Shown: in pieces, positions 8,390 to 18,700 of the stretch | How positions within the stretch are numbered: position 1 is the stretch's first letter | Layout: the number at the start of each line of letters is the position of its first letter | Origin: Clostridiales bacterium | GTDB lineage: Bacteria > Bacillota > Clostridia > Christensenellales > Aristaeellaceae | Direction: 5' to 3' | Assembly (NCBI GenBank): GCA_004556155.1 | Contig: SFIM01000026.1 | Span: 1-33,221, forward strand | Length of the DNA: 33,221 nucleotides | Position numbers and translations under genes: made by a program | The notes under the pieces: model-generated | The model's database searches: none | The model's input: the letters and a program-made list of their open reading frames with translations, nothing else | Told to the model about the DNA's origin: nothing

Positions 8390-9349
8390 ATGACGGAGTC
8401 ACCGCAAACGCAATCTGAAATCTCTATTCACCAGTTGGTGGTCGGGAAACCTGCAAACGATGGCAATATTCCTGCTCAGTGTGAACTGCTGCGCTGTTCG
8501 TTGCAGGAAGGTATGGATATTTTGCTCTGGAGGGGCCATTTTGCGCGGCCAGAGACGTTGCAGCTACACGACGATCTGGGCAGGATTAACTTCTCGTGCA
8601 TCCTGGAAGGCACATCGCGCTTTGCGATTCAGGGACTCCGGCGCCACACCGACTGGGAGCTTGCGCGCAATCGCCATTACATTACCCATACGCCAGACTG
8701 TCGCGGCAGCGCCTCCTATTGTGGCCGATTCGAGAGCATTACCCTCTCCTTCAGCCCTGAAACCCTCGCGCTGTGGGTGCCGGATATTAGCGCGGTCATT
8801 AAGAATAAGATCGACTCCCACTGCTGTTGCCAGCAGCAGCGTTGTAATGCTGAAACCCACTTAACGGCTCAGGCCTTGCGTCACGCGCTGATGCGCATGC
8901 ACGGCGGCTTCAGTCATGAACAAAAGCCGTCGACGCTATGGTTGCAGGGGCAAAGTCTGGTCATGCTCAGTCTGGTGCTGGATGAACATCGCGAAGACGC
9001 CAGTTGCCTCTCCTGCCACTTCAACCCGATGGAACGCCAGAAACTGCTGCGGGCGAAGGATCTGCTGCTGGCTGATCTGACGCAAGCGCCGGGCGTCGCG
9101 GAGCTGGCCAGAGAGTCCGGTCTGAGCGTTCTCAAAATTAAGCGAGGCTTCCGCGTTCTGTTCAACAACAGCGTCTATGGCCTGTTTCAGGCTGAACGAA
9201 TGCAGGAAGCCAGAAGACGCCTGGCCAACGGCAATACCTCCGTCATGACGGTGGCGGCCGATCTGGGCTATGCCAACGCCAGCCATTTCTCTGCCGCCTT
9301 CCAGAAACAGTTTGGCGTAACTCCTTCGACCTTTAAACGCGGGATGTAA
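8390..9349 (+). CDS. ybtA: YbtA, AraC-family activator of the yersiniabactin locus
   Basis: Cytosolic transcription factor of 319 residues, the usual length. A C-terminal AraC/XylS DNA-binding domain occupies about 225-319: first helix-turn-helix around PGVAELARESGLSVLKIKRGF and second around TVAADLGYANASHFSAAFQKQFG, ending in the typical TPSTFKRGM. The N-terminal part (about 1-200) is the sensing region; family knowledge says yersiniabactin is the coactivator. A cysteine cluster (Cys145, 146, 147 and 152, in SHCCCQQQRC) stands out in this half. It activates irp2, fyuA and ybtP promoters and represses its own. The ATG at 8390 follows CAGGGAGATAACCAGGTC. It is monocistronic: a strong terminator follows 33 bases after the stop. 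Confidence 0.96.
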   Translation: MTESPQTQSEISIHQLVVGKPANDGNIPAQCELLRCSLQEGMDILLWRGHFARPETLQLHDDLGRINFSCILEGTSRFAIQGLRRHTDWELARNRHYITHTPDCRGSASYCGRFESITLSFSPETLALWVPDISAVIKNKIDSHCCCQQQRCNAETHLTAQALRHALMRMHGGFSHEQKPSTLWLQGQSLVMLSLVLDEHREDASCLSCHFNPMERQKLLRAKDLLLADLTQAPGVAELARESGLSVLKIKRGFRVLFNNSVYGLFQAERMQEARRRLANGNTSVMTVAADLGYANASHFSAAFQKQFGVTPSTFKRGM

Positions 9350-9381
9350 CCGGGGTCGCGCCCCCCTAAACTCCTCCCTGA

Positions 9382-9412
9382 CAGAGGCCCGGATACCCCA
9401 TCCGGGCCTCTG
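9382..9412 (+). terminator. Intrinsic terminator of ybtA
   Basis: Perfect 13-bp GC-rich stem: CAGAGGCCCGGAT (9382-9394) and ATCCGGGCCTCTG (9400-9412) around loop ACCCC, followed by TTCTTTCC. It separates ybtA from the irp2 promoter and should stop read-through into the biosynthetic operon. Confidence 0.88.
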
Positions 9413-9432
9413 TTCTTTCCGCCTGTTACCAA

Positions 9433-9464
9433 CCCGAAACGGGCATAAATAAACCCGTTTCGGG
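9433..9464. promoter_or_regulatory. Paired palindromes, probable YbtA operator of irp2
   Basis: Two short palindromes, CCCGAAACGGG (9433-9443) and CCCGTTTCGGG (9454-9464), are reverse complements of each other and start 21 bases apart, two helical turns. The same pair occurs before fyuA (28716-28747). Published YbtA-responsive repeats lie in these promoters, so assignment to YbtA is likely. Confidence 0.85.
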
Positions 9465-9476
9465 TAGCATCCAATT

Positions 9477-9495
9477 GTTAATAATTATTATTCTC
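9477..9495. promoter_or_regulatory. Fur box, irp2 promoter
   Basis: GTTAATAATTATTATTCTC matches 14 of 19 positions of the Fur consensus by hand alignment. It sits 12 bases after the YbtA palindromes and 44 bases before the irp2 ATG, where it would overlap the promoter. Confidence 0.65.
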
Positions 9496-9539
9496 ATATG
9501 AGTAATGCTTTTCGGTAAGACGTGCCATCAGGAGGAAGA

Positions 9540-12500
9540 ATGATTTCTGGCGCACCATCTCAGGATTCGCTGTTACCGGACAACCGCCACGCGGCTGATT
9601 ACCAACAATTACGCGAGCGGCTCATACAGGAACTGAATTTAACGCCGCAGCAGTTACATGAAGAGAGCAACCTGATCCAGGCCGGCCTGGATTCCATAAG
9701 ATTGATGAGATGGTTACACTGGTTTCGTAAAAATGGCTACCGCCTTACCCTTCGCGAGCTGTATGCCGCCCCCACGCTGGCGGCATGGAACCAGTTAATG
9801 CTCAGCCGGTCGCCGGAGAACGCGGAAGAAGAAACGCCGCCCGACGAATCATCCTGGCCGAACATGACCGAAAGTACCCCCTTCCCATTGACGCCAGTAC
9901 AGCACGCCTACCTGACGGGCCGCATGCCGGGGCAGACGCTTGGCGGCGTGGGTTGCCACCTGTATCAGGAGTTTGAAGGCCATTGTCTGACGGCGTCGCA
10001 GCTGGAGCAGGCCATCACGACCTTGCTGCAACGCCACCCAATGCTGCATATCGCCTTTCGCCCCGACGGGCAGCAGGTCTGGCTACCGCAACCTTACTGG
10101 AACGGCGTCACCGTTCATGATTTACGCCATAACGACGCTGAAAGCCGCCAGGCCTATCTGGACGCACTGCGCCAGCGCCTGAGCCACCGTCTTTTACGCG
10201 TGGAAATCGGCGAAACGTTTGATTTTCAGCTGACGCTCTTGCCGGACAATCGCCACCGCCTCCATGTCAATATTGACCTGCTGATTATGGATGCCTCCAG
10301 CTTTACGCTTTTCTTCGATGAGCTTAACGCCCTGCTGGCCGGAGAATCGCTGCCGGCTATCGACACCCGCTATGATTTCCGCTCGTATTTGCTGCACCAG
10401 CAGAAGATCAATCAACCACTGAGAGACGTCGCGCGCGCTTACTGGCTGGCGAAAGCATCGACGCTTCCCCCCGCGCCCGTCTTGCCGCTGGCCTGCGAAC
10501 CCGCCACGCTACGTGAAGTCCGTAATACCCGACGCCGCATGATTGTCCCGGCAACACGCTGGCACGCCTTTAGCAACCGGGCCGGCGAGTATGGCGTGAC
10601 GCCGACAATGGCACTGGCGACCTGTTTTTCTGCCGTGCTGGCTCGCTGGGGCGGCCTGACGCGTCTGCTGCTTAACATCACCTTATTCGACCGCCAGCCG
10701 CTGCAACCGGCGGTTGGCGCGATGCTTGCCGACTTCACCAATATTCTTCTGCTGGATACCGCCTGCGATGGCGATACCGTCAGCAACCTGGCGCGTAAAA
10801 ACCAGCTCACGTTTACGGAGGACTGGGAGCATCGCCACTGGTCCGGCGTCGAATTACTCCGTGAACTCAAACGCCAGCAGCGCTACCCCCACGGCGCCCC
10901 GGTGGTATTTACCAGCAATCTGGGGCGTTCCCTCTACAGCAGCCGCGCAGAATCGCCGTTGGGCGAGCCGGAATGGGGCATCTCGCAAACGCCGCAGGTC
11001 TGGATAGATCATCTGGCGTTCGAGCATCACGGCGAGGTCTGGCTACAATGGGACAGCAACGACGCGCTGTTCCCTCCGGCGTTAGTCGAAACATTGTTCG
11101 ACGCCTACTGCCAGTTGATTAACCAACTCTGCGATGACGAAAGCGCCTGGCAAAAGCCGTTCGCAGATATGATGCCCGCCAGCCAGCGCGCGATACGCGA
11201 ACGGGTCAACGCCACCGGCGCCCCCATTCCCGAAGGCTTGCTGCATGAAGGCATTTTCCGTATCGCTCTGCAACAGCCGCAGGCGCTGGCGGTAACGGAC
11301 ATGCGTTATCAGTGGAATTATCATGAGCTGACAGACTATGCCCGCCGTTGCGCGGGCAGGTTAATCGAGTGCGGGGTTCAGCCCGGCGATAATGTGGCTA
11401 TCACGATGTCGAAAGGCGCAGGACAACTTGTTGCGGTTCTGGCCGTCCTGCTGGCCGGGGCGGTTTACGTTCCGGTTTCGCTGGATCAGCCTGCCGCACG
11501 GCGCGAGAAAATCTACGCTGACGCCAGCGTCCGGCTGGTGCTCATTTGTCAGCACGACGCCAGCGCCGGGTCAGACGATATTCCCGCCCTTGCCTGGCAG
11601 CAGGCCATTGAGGCGGAGCCGATCGCCAACCCGGTAGTACGCGCCCCCACGCAACCGGCCTACATTATCTACACCTCCGGCTCTACCGGTACGCCGAAAG
11701 GGGTAGTCATTTCTCACCGGGGAGCGCTTAACACCTGTTGCGATATCAATACCCGCTATCAGGTTGGCCCGCATGACAGGGTGCTGGCCCTCTCCGCCCT
11801 ACATTTTGATTTATCGGTTTACGACATTTTTGGCGTACTGCGCGCGGGCGGCGCGCTGGTGATGGTGATGGAAAATCAACGGCGCGATCCTCACGCATGG
11901 TGTGAGCTGATCCAGCGCCATCAGGTCACGCTCTGGAACAGCGTCCCGGCGCTGTTCGATATGCTGCTGACCTGGTGTGAAGGTTTCGCCGACGCCACGC
12001 CGGAAAACCTGCGCGCAGTGATGCTTTCCGGCGACTGGATCGGGCTTGACCTCCCCGCCCGTTATCGGGCCTTCCGGCCACAAGGACAATTTATCGCGAT
12101 GGGCGGCGCCACCGAGGCGTCTATCTGGTCTAACGCCTGCGAAATTCACGACGTCCCCGCCCACTGGCGCTCCATCCCTTACGGTTTTCCGCTAACCAAC
12201 CAACGCTACCGGGTGGTGGATGAACAGGGCCGGGACTGCCCTGACTGGGTGCCGGGTGAATTATGGATTGGCGGCATTGGGGTCGCGGAAGGCTATTTCA
12301 ACGATCCCCTGCGTAGCGAGCAGCAATTTTTGACGCTCCCGGACGAGCGCTGGTATCGCACCGGCGATCTCGGCTGCTACTGGCCAGATGGCACAATCGA
12401 GTTCCTCGGTCGTCGCGACAAGCAGGTCAAAGTCGGAGGATATCGCATCGAGCTGGGCGAAATCGAAAGCGCGCTCAGCCAGCTGGTGGGGGTGAAACAA

Positions 12501-15500
12501 GCAACCGTTCTGGCGATCGGCGAAAAAGAAAAAACGCTGGCGGCATACGTTGTTCCTCAGGGCGAGGCTTTTTGCGTTACCGATCATCGGAACCCGGCAC
12601 TGCCGCAGGCGTGGCACACGCTTGCGGGAACGTTGCCCTGTTGCGCCATCTCGCCAGAGATCTCCGCAGAACAGGTAGCCGATTTCCTTCAGCATCGCCT
12701 GCTAAAACTGAAGCCGGGTCACACCGCTGGCGCCGATCCTCTCCCCCTGATGAACTCACTCGCTATCCAGCCGCGCTGGCAGGCCGTGGTGGAACGCTGG
12801 TTAGCATTTCTGGTGACACAACGGCGACTGAAGCCCGCTGCTGAAGGTTATCAGGTCTGCGCTGGTGAAGAACGCGAGGATGAGCACCCGCACTTCAGCG
12901 GACATGATTTAACGTTATCGCAAATTCTTCGCGGTGCCCGTAACGAACTGTCGTTACTGAACGACGCGCAGTGGTCGCCGGAAAGCCTGGCCTTTAACCA
13001 TCCGGCCAGTGCCCCGTATATTCAGGAACTGGCGACAATTTGCCAACAGCTTGCACAGCGCTTACAGCGCCCGGTACGCCTGCTTGAGGTGGGAACCCGC
13101 ACTGGCCGCACCGCAGAATCGCTGTTAGCACAGCTCAACGCCGGACAGATTGAGTATGTCGGGCTTGAGCAGAGCCAGGAGATGCTGCTGAGCGCCCGGC
13201 AGAGGCTCGCCCCCTGGCCTGGCGCCCGTCTGTCCCTCTGGAATGCAGACACGCTGGCGGCGCACGCTCACTCGGCGGACATTATCTGGCTTAATAACGC
13301 CCTGCATCGTCTGCTGCCGGAAGATCCCGGGCTCCTTGCGACATTACAACAGCTTGCCGTTCCCGGCGCGCTGCTCTACGTGATGGAGTTTCGCCAGTTA
13401 ACGCCGTCCGCCCTACTCAGCACGCTCCTGTTAACCAATGGGCAGCCGGAGGCCTTGCTGCATAACAGCGCCGACTGGGCGGCATTATTTAGCGCGGCCG
13501 GCTTCAACTGTCAGCATGGCGATGAGGTCGCGGGGTTACAACGCTTCCTCGTACAATGTCCTGACAGGCAGGTGCGCCGCGATCCCCGTCAACTTCAGGC
13601 CGCCCTCGCCGGGCGTCTGCCGGGGTGGATGGTGCCGCAACGGATCGTCTTCCTCGACGCCTTACCGCTGACAGCTAACGGGAAAATTGACTACCAGGCG
13701 CTGAAGCGTCGTCATACCCCTGAAGCGGAAAACCCGGCCGAAGCGGATTTACCCCAGGGCGACATTGAAAAACAGGTTGCCGCCCTCTGGCAGCAACTCT
13801 TATCAACTGGCAATGTCACCAGAGAAACCGACTTCTTCCAGCAAGGCGGCGATAGCCTGCTGGCGACCCGTCTGACCGGGCAACTTCATCAGGCAGGTTA
13901 TGAAGCGCAATTAAGCGACCTGTTTAATCATCCCCGGCTGGCGGATTTTGCCGCCACGCTGCGGAAAACCGACGTCCCGGTCGAACAACCATTCGTCCAC
14001 TCCCTTGAAGATCGCTACCAGCCCTTTGCGCTTACCGACGTGCAGCAGGCTTACCTGGTGGGGCGTCAGCCGGGCTTTGCCCTGGGCGGCGTCGGCTCAC
14101 ATTTCTTTGTTGAATTTGAAATTGCCGATCTGGACCTCACCCGGCTGGAGACGGTCTGGAACCGATTAATCGCCCGCCACGATATGCTGCGCGCCATCGT
14201 GCGTGATGGACAGCAACAGGTGCTCGAACAGACGCCCCCCTGGGTGATACCCGCACACACCCTCCATACGCCTGAAGAGGCGTTGCGGGTGCGCGAAAAA
14301 CTGGCGCATCAGGTACTCAACCCCGAAGTGTGGCCGGTATTCGATCTCCAGGTCGGATACGTGGACGGGATGCCTGCCCGCCTGTGGCTGTGTCTGGATA
14401 ACCTGTTGCTTGACGGTCTGAGCATGCAGATCCTGCTGGCGGAGCTGGAGCACGGCTACCGCTACCCGCAACAGCTGCTTCCGCCGCTGCCCGTCACCTT
14501 CAGGGATTATCTGCAACAACCCTCGCTACAGTCGCCCAATCCAGATTCTCTGGCATGGTGGCAGGCGCAGCTTGATGATATTCCTCCGGCGCCTGCGTTG
14601 CCGCTGCGCTGCTTGCCTCAGGAGGTTGAAACACCGCGCTTCGCCCGCCTGAACGGCGCACTGGACAGCACGCGCTGGCATCGGCTGAAAAAACGGGCGG
14701 CTGACGCCCATCTCACCCCGTCGGCCGTACTGTTGTCGGTGTGGTCAACGGTTCTCTCTGCATGGAGTGCGCAGCCTGACTTCACGCTTAACCTTACGCT
14801 TTTCGACAGGCGACCGCTGCACCCGCAAATCAACCAGATTCTGGGCGATTTCACCTCGCTGATGCTGCTGAGCTGGCATCCCGGCGAAAGCTGGCTGCAC
14901 AGCGCGCAGTCACTACAGCAGCGGCTGAGCCAGAACCTCAACCACCGCGATGTGTCAGCCATCCGCGTGATGCGTCAACTGGCGCAACGGCAAAACGTGC
15001 CAGCCGTTCCGATGCCCGTCGTCTTTACCAGCGCGCTGGGCTTTGAGCAGGATAACTTCCTCGCCCGGCGTAATCTGCTCAAACCGGTCTGGGGCATCTC
15101 CCAGACGCCGCAGGTCTGGCTCGATCACCAGATTTATGAATCCGAAGGCGAACTGCGCTTTAACTGGGATTTTGTCGCCGCGCTGTTTCCTGCCGGGCAG
15201 GTGGAGCGCCAGTTTGAACAGTATTGCGCATTGCTAAACCGAATGGCCGAGGATGAAAGCGGCTGGCAACTGCCGCTCGCCGCGCTGGTGCCTCCCGTTA
15301 AACACGCAGGGCAATGCGCAGAGCGCTCACCGCGCGTATGCCCTGAGCACTCTCAGCCACACATTGCGGCGGACGAGAGCACCGTCAGCCTGATTTGCGA
15401 CGCCTTCCGCGAGGTGGTTGGCGAGTCTGTCACGCCCGCAGAAAACTTCTTTGAGGCGGGCGCAACGTCGCTGAATCTGGTGCAACTGCACGTTTTGTTA

Positions 15501-15647
15501 CAACGTCACGAATTTTCCACCCTGACGTTGCTTGACCTCTTCACCCACCCTTCTCCTGCTGCCCTGGCCGATTATCTGGCCGGCGTCGCCACGGTGGAGA
15601 AAACACAACGACCTCGCCCTGTTCGCCGTCGTCAGCGGCGGATATAG
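9540..15647 (+). CDS. irp2: HMWP2, yersiniabactin nonribosomal peptide synthetase
   Basis: NRPS of 2035 residues from ATG 9540, preceded by a strong AGGAGGAAGA; a GTG at 9522 would add six residues but has no ribosome site. Domains in order: aryl carrier with phosphopantetheine Ser52 (AGLDSIR); cyclisation Cy1 with Asp246-x4-Asp251 (DLLIMDASS); adenylation for cysteine with A3 YTSGSTGTPKG (about 711-721), A7 YRTGD (939-943), A8 GGYRIELGEIE and catalytic Lys1382 in ANGKIDY; a methyltransferase/epimerase-like insert (about 1000-1350) inside the adenylation domain; carrier PCP1 with Ser1439 (GGDSLL); Cy2 with Asp1620-x4-Asp1625; carrier PCP2 with Ser1977 (GATSLN). The serine numbers agree with those known for HMWP2. 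It builds hydroxyphenyl-thiazolinyl-thiazoline on the second carrier and passes it to HMWP1. Its adenylation domain also charges HMWP1. It is the first gene of the biosynthetic operon. Confidence 0.98.
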   Translation: MISGAPSQDSLLPDNRHAADYQQLRERLIQELNLTPQQLHEESNLIQAGLDSIRLMRWLHWFRKNGYRLTLRELYAAPTLAAWNQLMLSRSPENAEEETPPDESSWPNMTESTPFPLTPVQHAYLTGRMPGQTLGGVGCHLYQEFEGHCLTASQLEQAITTLLQRHPMLHIAFRPDGQQVWLPQPYWNGVTVHDLRHNDAESRQAYLDALRQRLSHRLLRVEIGETFDFQLTLLPDNRHRLHVNIDLLIMDASSFTLFFDELNALLAGESLPAIDTRYDFRSYLLHQQKINQPLRDVARAYWLAKASTLPPAPVLPLACEPATLREVRNTRRRMIVPATRWHAFSNRAGEYGVTPTMALATCFSAVLARWGGLTRLLLNITLFDRQPLQPAVGAMLADFTNILLLDTACDGDTVSNLARKNQLTFTEDWEHRHWSGVELLRELKRQQRYPHGAPVVFTSNLGRSLYSSRAESPLGEPEWGISQTPQVWIDHLAFEHHGEVWLQWDSNDALFPPALVETLFDAYCQLINQLCDDESAWQKPFADMMPASQRAIRERVNATGAPIPEGLLHEGIFRIALQQPQALAVTDMRYQWNYHELTDYARRCAGRLIECGVQPGDNVAITMSKGAGQLVAVLAVLLAGAVYVPVSLDQPAARREKIYADASVRLVLICQHDASAGSDDIPALAWQQAIEAEPIANPVVRAPTQPAYIIYTSGSTGTPKGVVISHRGALNTCCDINTRYQVGPHDRVLALSALHFDLSVYDIFGVLRAGGALVMVMENQRRDPHAWCELIQRHQVTLWNSVPALFDMLLTWCEGFADATPENLRAVMLSGDWIGLDLPARYRAFRPQGQFIAMGGATEASIWSNACEIHDVPAHWRSIPYGFPLTNQRYRVVDEQGRDCPDWVPGELWIGGIGVAEGYFNDPLRSEQQFLTLPDERWYRTGDLGCYWPDGTIEFLGRRDKQVKVGGYRIELGEIESALSQLVGVKQATVLAIGEKEKTLAAYVVPQGEAFCVTDHRNPALPQAWHTLAGTLPCCAISPEISAEQVADFLQHRLLKLKPGHTAGADPLPLMNSLAIQPRWQAVVERWLAFLVTQRRLKPAAEGYQVCAGEEREDEHPHFSGHDLTLSQILRGARNELSLLNDAQWSPESLAFNHPASAPYIQELATICQQLAQRLQRPVRLLEVGTRTGRTAESLLAQLNAGQIEYVGLEQSQEMLLSARQRLAPWPGARLSLWNADTLAAHAHSADIIWLNNALHRLLPEDPGLLATLQQLAVPGALLYVMEFRQLTPSALLSTLLLTNGQPEALLHNSADWAALFSAAGFNCQHGDEVAGLQRFLVQCPDRQVRRDPRQLQAALAGRLPGWMVPQRIVFLDALPLTANGKIDYQALKRRHTPEAENPAEADLPQGDIEKQVAALWQQLLSTGNVTRETDFFQQGGDSLLATRLTGQLHQAGYEAQLSDLFNHPRLADFAATLRKTDVPVEQPFVHSLEDRYQPFALTDVQQAYLVGRQPGFALGGVGSHFFVEFEIADLDLTRLETVWNRLIARHDMLRAIVRDGQQQVLEQTPPWVIPAHTLHTPEEALRVREKLAHQVLNPEVWPVFDLQVGYVDGMPARLWLCLDNLLLDGLSMQILLAELEHGYRYPQQLLPPLPVTFRDYLQQPSLQSPNPDSLAWWQAQLDDIPPAPALPLRCLPQEVETPRFARLNGALDSTRWHRLKKRAADAHLTPSAVLLSVWSTVLSAWSAQPDFTLNLTLFDRRPLHPQINQILGDFTSLMLLSWHPGESWLHSAQSLQQRLSQNLNHRDVSAIRVMRQLAQRQNVPAVPMPVVFTSALGFEQDNFLARRNLLKPVWGISQTPQVWLDHQIYESEGELRFNWDFVAALFPAGQVERQFEQYCALLNRMAEDESGWQLPLAALVPPVKHAGQCAERSPRVCPEHSQPHIAADESTVSLICDAFREVVGESVTPAENFFEAGATSLNLVQLHVLLQRHEFSTLTLLDLFTHPSPAALADYLAGVATVEKTQRPRPVRRRQRRI

Positions 15648-15670
15648 CGCGAAGCAAACTGATTTTCCCC

Positions 15671-15699
15671 GGAACGCCATCGCGAACGCATGGCGTTCC
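15671..15699 (+). other. Perfect hairpin between irp2 and irp1
   Basis: GGAACGCCAT (15671-15680) and ATGGCGTTCC (15690-15699) form a perfect 10-bp stem with a nine-base loop CGCGAACGC, centred in the 87-base gap between the two synthetase genes. The 3' side lacks a T run (ATTGACTTTG follows), so it is not a typical terminator. It ends 35 bases before the irp1 start. A role in mRNA processing, stability or relative expression is inference. Confidence 0.7.
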
Positions 15700-15734
15700 A
15701 TTGACTTTGTGAATCTTAGGAAACGGGACCGATT

Positions 15735-18700
15735 ATGGATAACTTGCGCTTCTCTTCTGCGCCGACAGCAGATTCCATTGATGCATCGATCGCTCAACAC
15801 TACCCGGACTGCGAACCTGTCGCGGTTATCGGCTACGCCTGCCATTTTCCTGAATCGCCGGATGGCGAAACGTTCTGGCAAAATCTGCTGGAAGGTCGTG
15901 AATGCAGCCGACGCTTTACGCGCGAAGAGCTTCTGGCCGTCGGTCTGGATGCCGCCATCATTGACGATCCTCATTATGTCAATATCGGTACGGTGTTAGA
16001 CAACGCCGACTGCTTCGACGCCACCCTGTTTGGCTATTCGCGACAGGAAGCGGAGTCGATGGACCCGCAGCAGCGCCTGTTTTTGCAGGCGGTCTGGCAT
16101 GCGCTGGAACATGCCGGTTATGCCCCCGGCGCCGTCCCCCATAAGACCGGCGTTTTCGCCTCTTCCCGGATGAGTACCCATCCCGGTCGCGAAGCATTGA
16201 ACGTGACAGAAGTCGCGCAGGTAAAAGGTCTGCAATCTCTGATGGGCAATGATAAAGACTATATTGCCACCCGCGCCGCGTACAAACTCAACCTGCACGG
16301 CCCGGCGTTATCGGTACAGACCGCCTGCTCCAGCTCGCTGGTTGCCGTGCATCTGGCCTGTGAAAGCCTGCGCGCTGGCGAATCCGATATGGCGGTTGCC
16401 GGCGGCGTGGCGCTCTCTTTCCCCCAGCAGGCAGGCTACCGCTACCAGCCCGGAATGATTTTCTCTCCTGATGGTCACTGTCGTCCCTTTGACGCCTCGG
16501 CTGAGGGCACCTGGGCCGGTAACGGTCTCGGCTGCGTGGTGCTGCGTCGCCTGAGAGACGCGCTGCTGTCAGGCGATCCGATTATCTCGGTGATCCTCTC
16601 CAGCGCGGTCAACAACGACGGCAACAGAAAGGTCGGCTATACCGCCCCTTCCGTCGCAGGGCAACAGGCAGTCATCGAAGAGGCGTTAATGCTGGCGGCC
16701 ATCGACGACAGGCAGGTAGGTTACATTGAAACCCACGGCACCGGCACACCGCTGGGCGACGCGATTGAAATTGAAGCGTTACGCAACGTCTATGCGCCTC
16801 GCCCGCAGGATCAGCGCTGTGCGCTCGGTTCCGTGAAAAGTAACATGGGCCATCTGGATACCGCGGCGGGCATTGCCGGACTGCTGAAAACCGTTCTGGC
16901 AGTCAGTCGCGGGCAAATTCCTCCCTTACTGAATTTTCACACCCCCAACCCGGCGCTGAAACTTGAAGAGAGCCCCTTTACCATACCGGTGTCGGCACAG
17001 GCATGGCAGGACGAAATGCGCTATGCGGGCGTCTCCTCCTTTGGTATTGGCGGCACCAACTGCCATATGATCGTCGCCTCGCTGCCCGACGCGCTCAACG
17101 CGCGCCTCCCCAATACGGATAGCGGCAGAAAAAGTACCGCGCTGCTGCTCAGCGCCGCCAGCGACAGCGCGTTGCGGCGGCTGGCGACGGATTATGCCGG
17201 GGCGCTGAGAGAGAATGCGGATGCCAGCTCTCTGGCCTTCACAGCCCTGCACGCGCGCCGTCTCGATCTCCCCTTCCGCCTGGCGGCGCCATTAAACCGT
17301 GAAACCGCCGAGGCGCTCAGCGCCTGGGCTAGTGAGAAATCGGGGGCGCTGGTTTACAGCGGCCACGGCGCCAGCGGCAAGCAGGTGTGGCTGTTTACCG
17401 GCCAGGGCTCGCACTGGCGCACTATGGGTCAAACGATGTACCAGCACTCAACGGCGTTTGCCGACACGCTGGATCGCTGTTTTTCCGCCTGTAGCGAAAT
17501 GCTCACGCCGTCACTGCGCGAAGCGATGTTTAACCCCGATTCGGCGCAGCTGGACAATATGGCCTGGGCGCAGCCGGCGATTGTCGCGTTTGAAATCGCG
17601 ATGGCGGCGCACTGGCGTGCTGAAGGACTGAAGCCAGACTTCGCCATTGGGCATTCCGTCGGTGAATTTGCCGCTGCCGTTGTCTGCGGACACTATACGA
17701 TTGAACAGGTCATGCCACTGGTTTGTCGGCGCGGCGCGCTAATGCAGCAGTGCGCAAGCGGCGCGATGGTGGCGGTATTTGCAGACGAAGACACGCTGAT
17801 GCCGCTGGCTCGCCAGTTTGAGCTGGATCTCGCCGCCAACAACGGTACGCAACATACGGTATTTTCCGGGCCGGAAGCCCGTCTCGCGGTATTTTGCGCC
17901 ACGCTCTCGCAGCATGACATTAACTATCGTCGCCTGAGCGTAACCGGTGCGGCGCACTCCGCTTTACTGGAGCCGATACTCGATCGGTTCCAGGACGCCT
18001 GCGCGGGACTGCACGCGGAGCCGGGGCAAATACCGATTATTTCCACGCTCACCGCCGACGTCATTGATGAGTCAACGCTCAACCAGGCGGATTACTGGCG
18101 CCGACACATGCGCCAGCCGGTGCGTTTTATCCAGAGTATTCAGGTGGCGCATCAGCTCGGCACCCGCGTTTTTCTGGAGATGGGGCCCGATGCCCAGTTG
18201 GTTGCTTGCGGGCAGCGCGAATACCGCGATAACGCATACTGGATAGCCAGCGCCCGGCGTAACAAAGAGGCGAGCGATGTCCTCAATCAGGCCCTGCTCC
18301 AGCTTTACGCTGCCGGCGTCGCCCTACCGTGGGCCGACCTGCTGGCGGGCGATGGACAACGTATCGCTGCGCCATGTTATCCGTTTGATACTGAACGTTA
18401 CTGGAAAGAGCGCGTCTCCCCGGCCTGCGAGCCTGCCGACGCAGCGCTGTCTGCCGGGCTGGAGGTGGCGAGTCGCGCCGCGACAGCGCTCGATCTCCCT
18501 CGCCTGGAAGCGCTTAAACAGTGCGCCACGCGACTGCACGCCATCTACGTCGATCAACTGGTACAACGCTGTACCGGCGATGCCATAGAGAACGGCGTGG
18601 ACGCCATGACCATCATGCGCCGTGGACGTCTGCTGCCCCGCTACCAGCAGCTACTCCAGCGCCTGCTGAATAACTGCGTGGTCGACGGCGATTACCGCTG

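Noticed and set aside
15532..15999. 155-codon plus-strand ORF bridging irp2 and irp1
   Set aside because: It overlaps the end of irp2 and the start of irp1 in another frame, has no recognisable motif, and both flanking genes have strong family matches; it is a GC-rich shadow frame.
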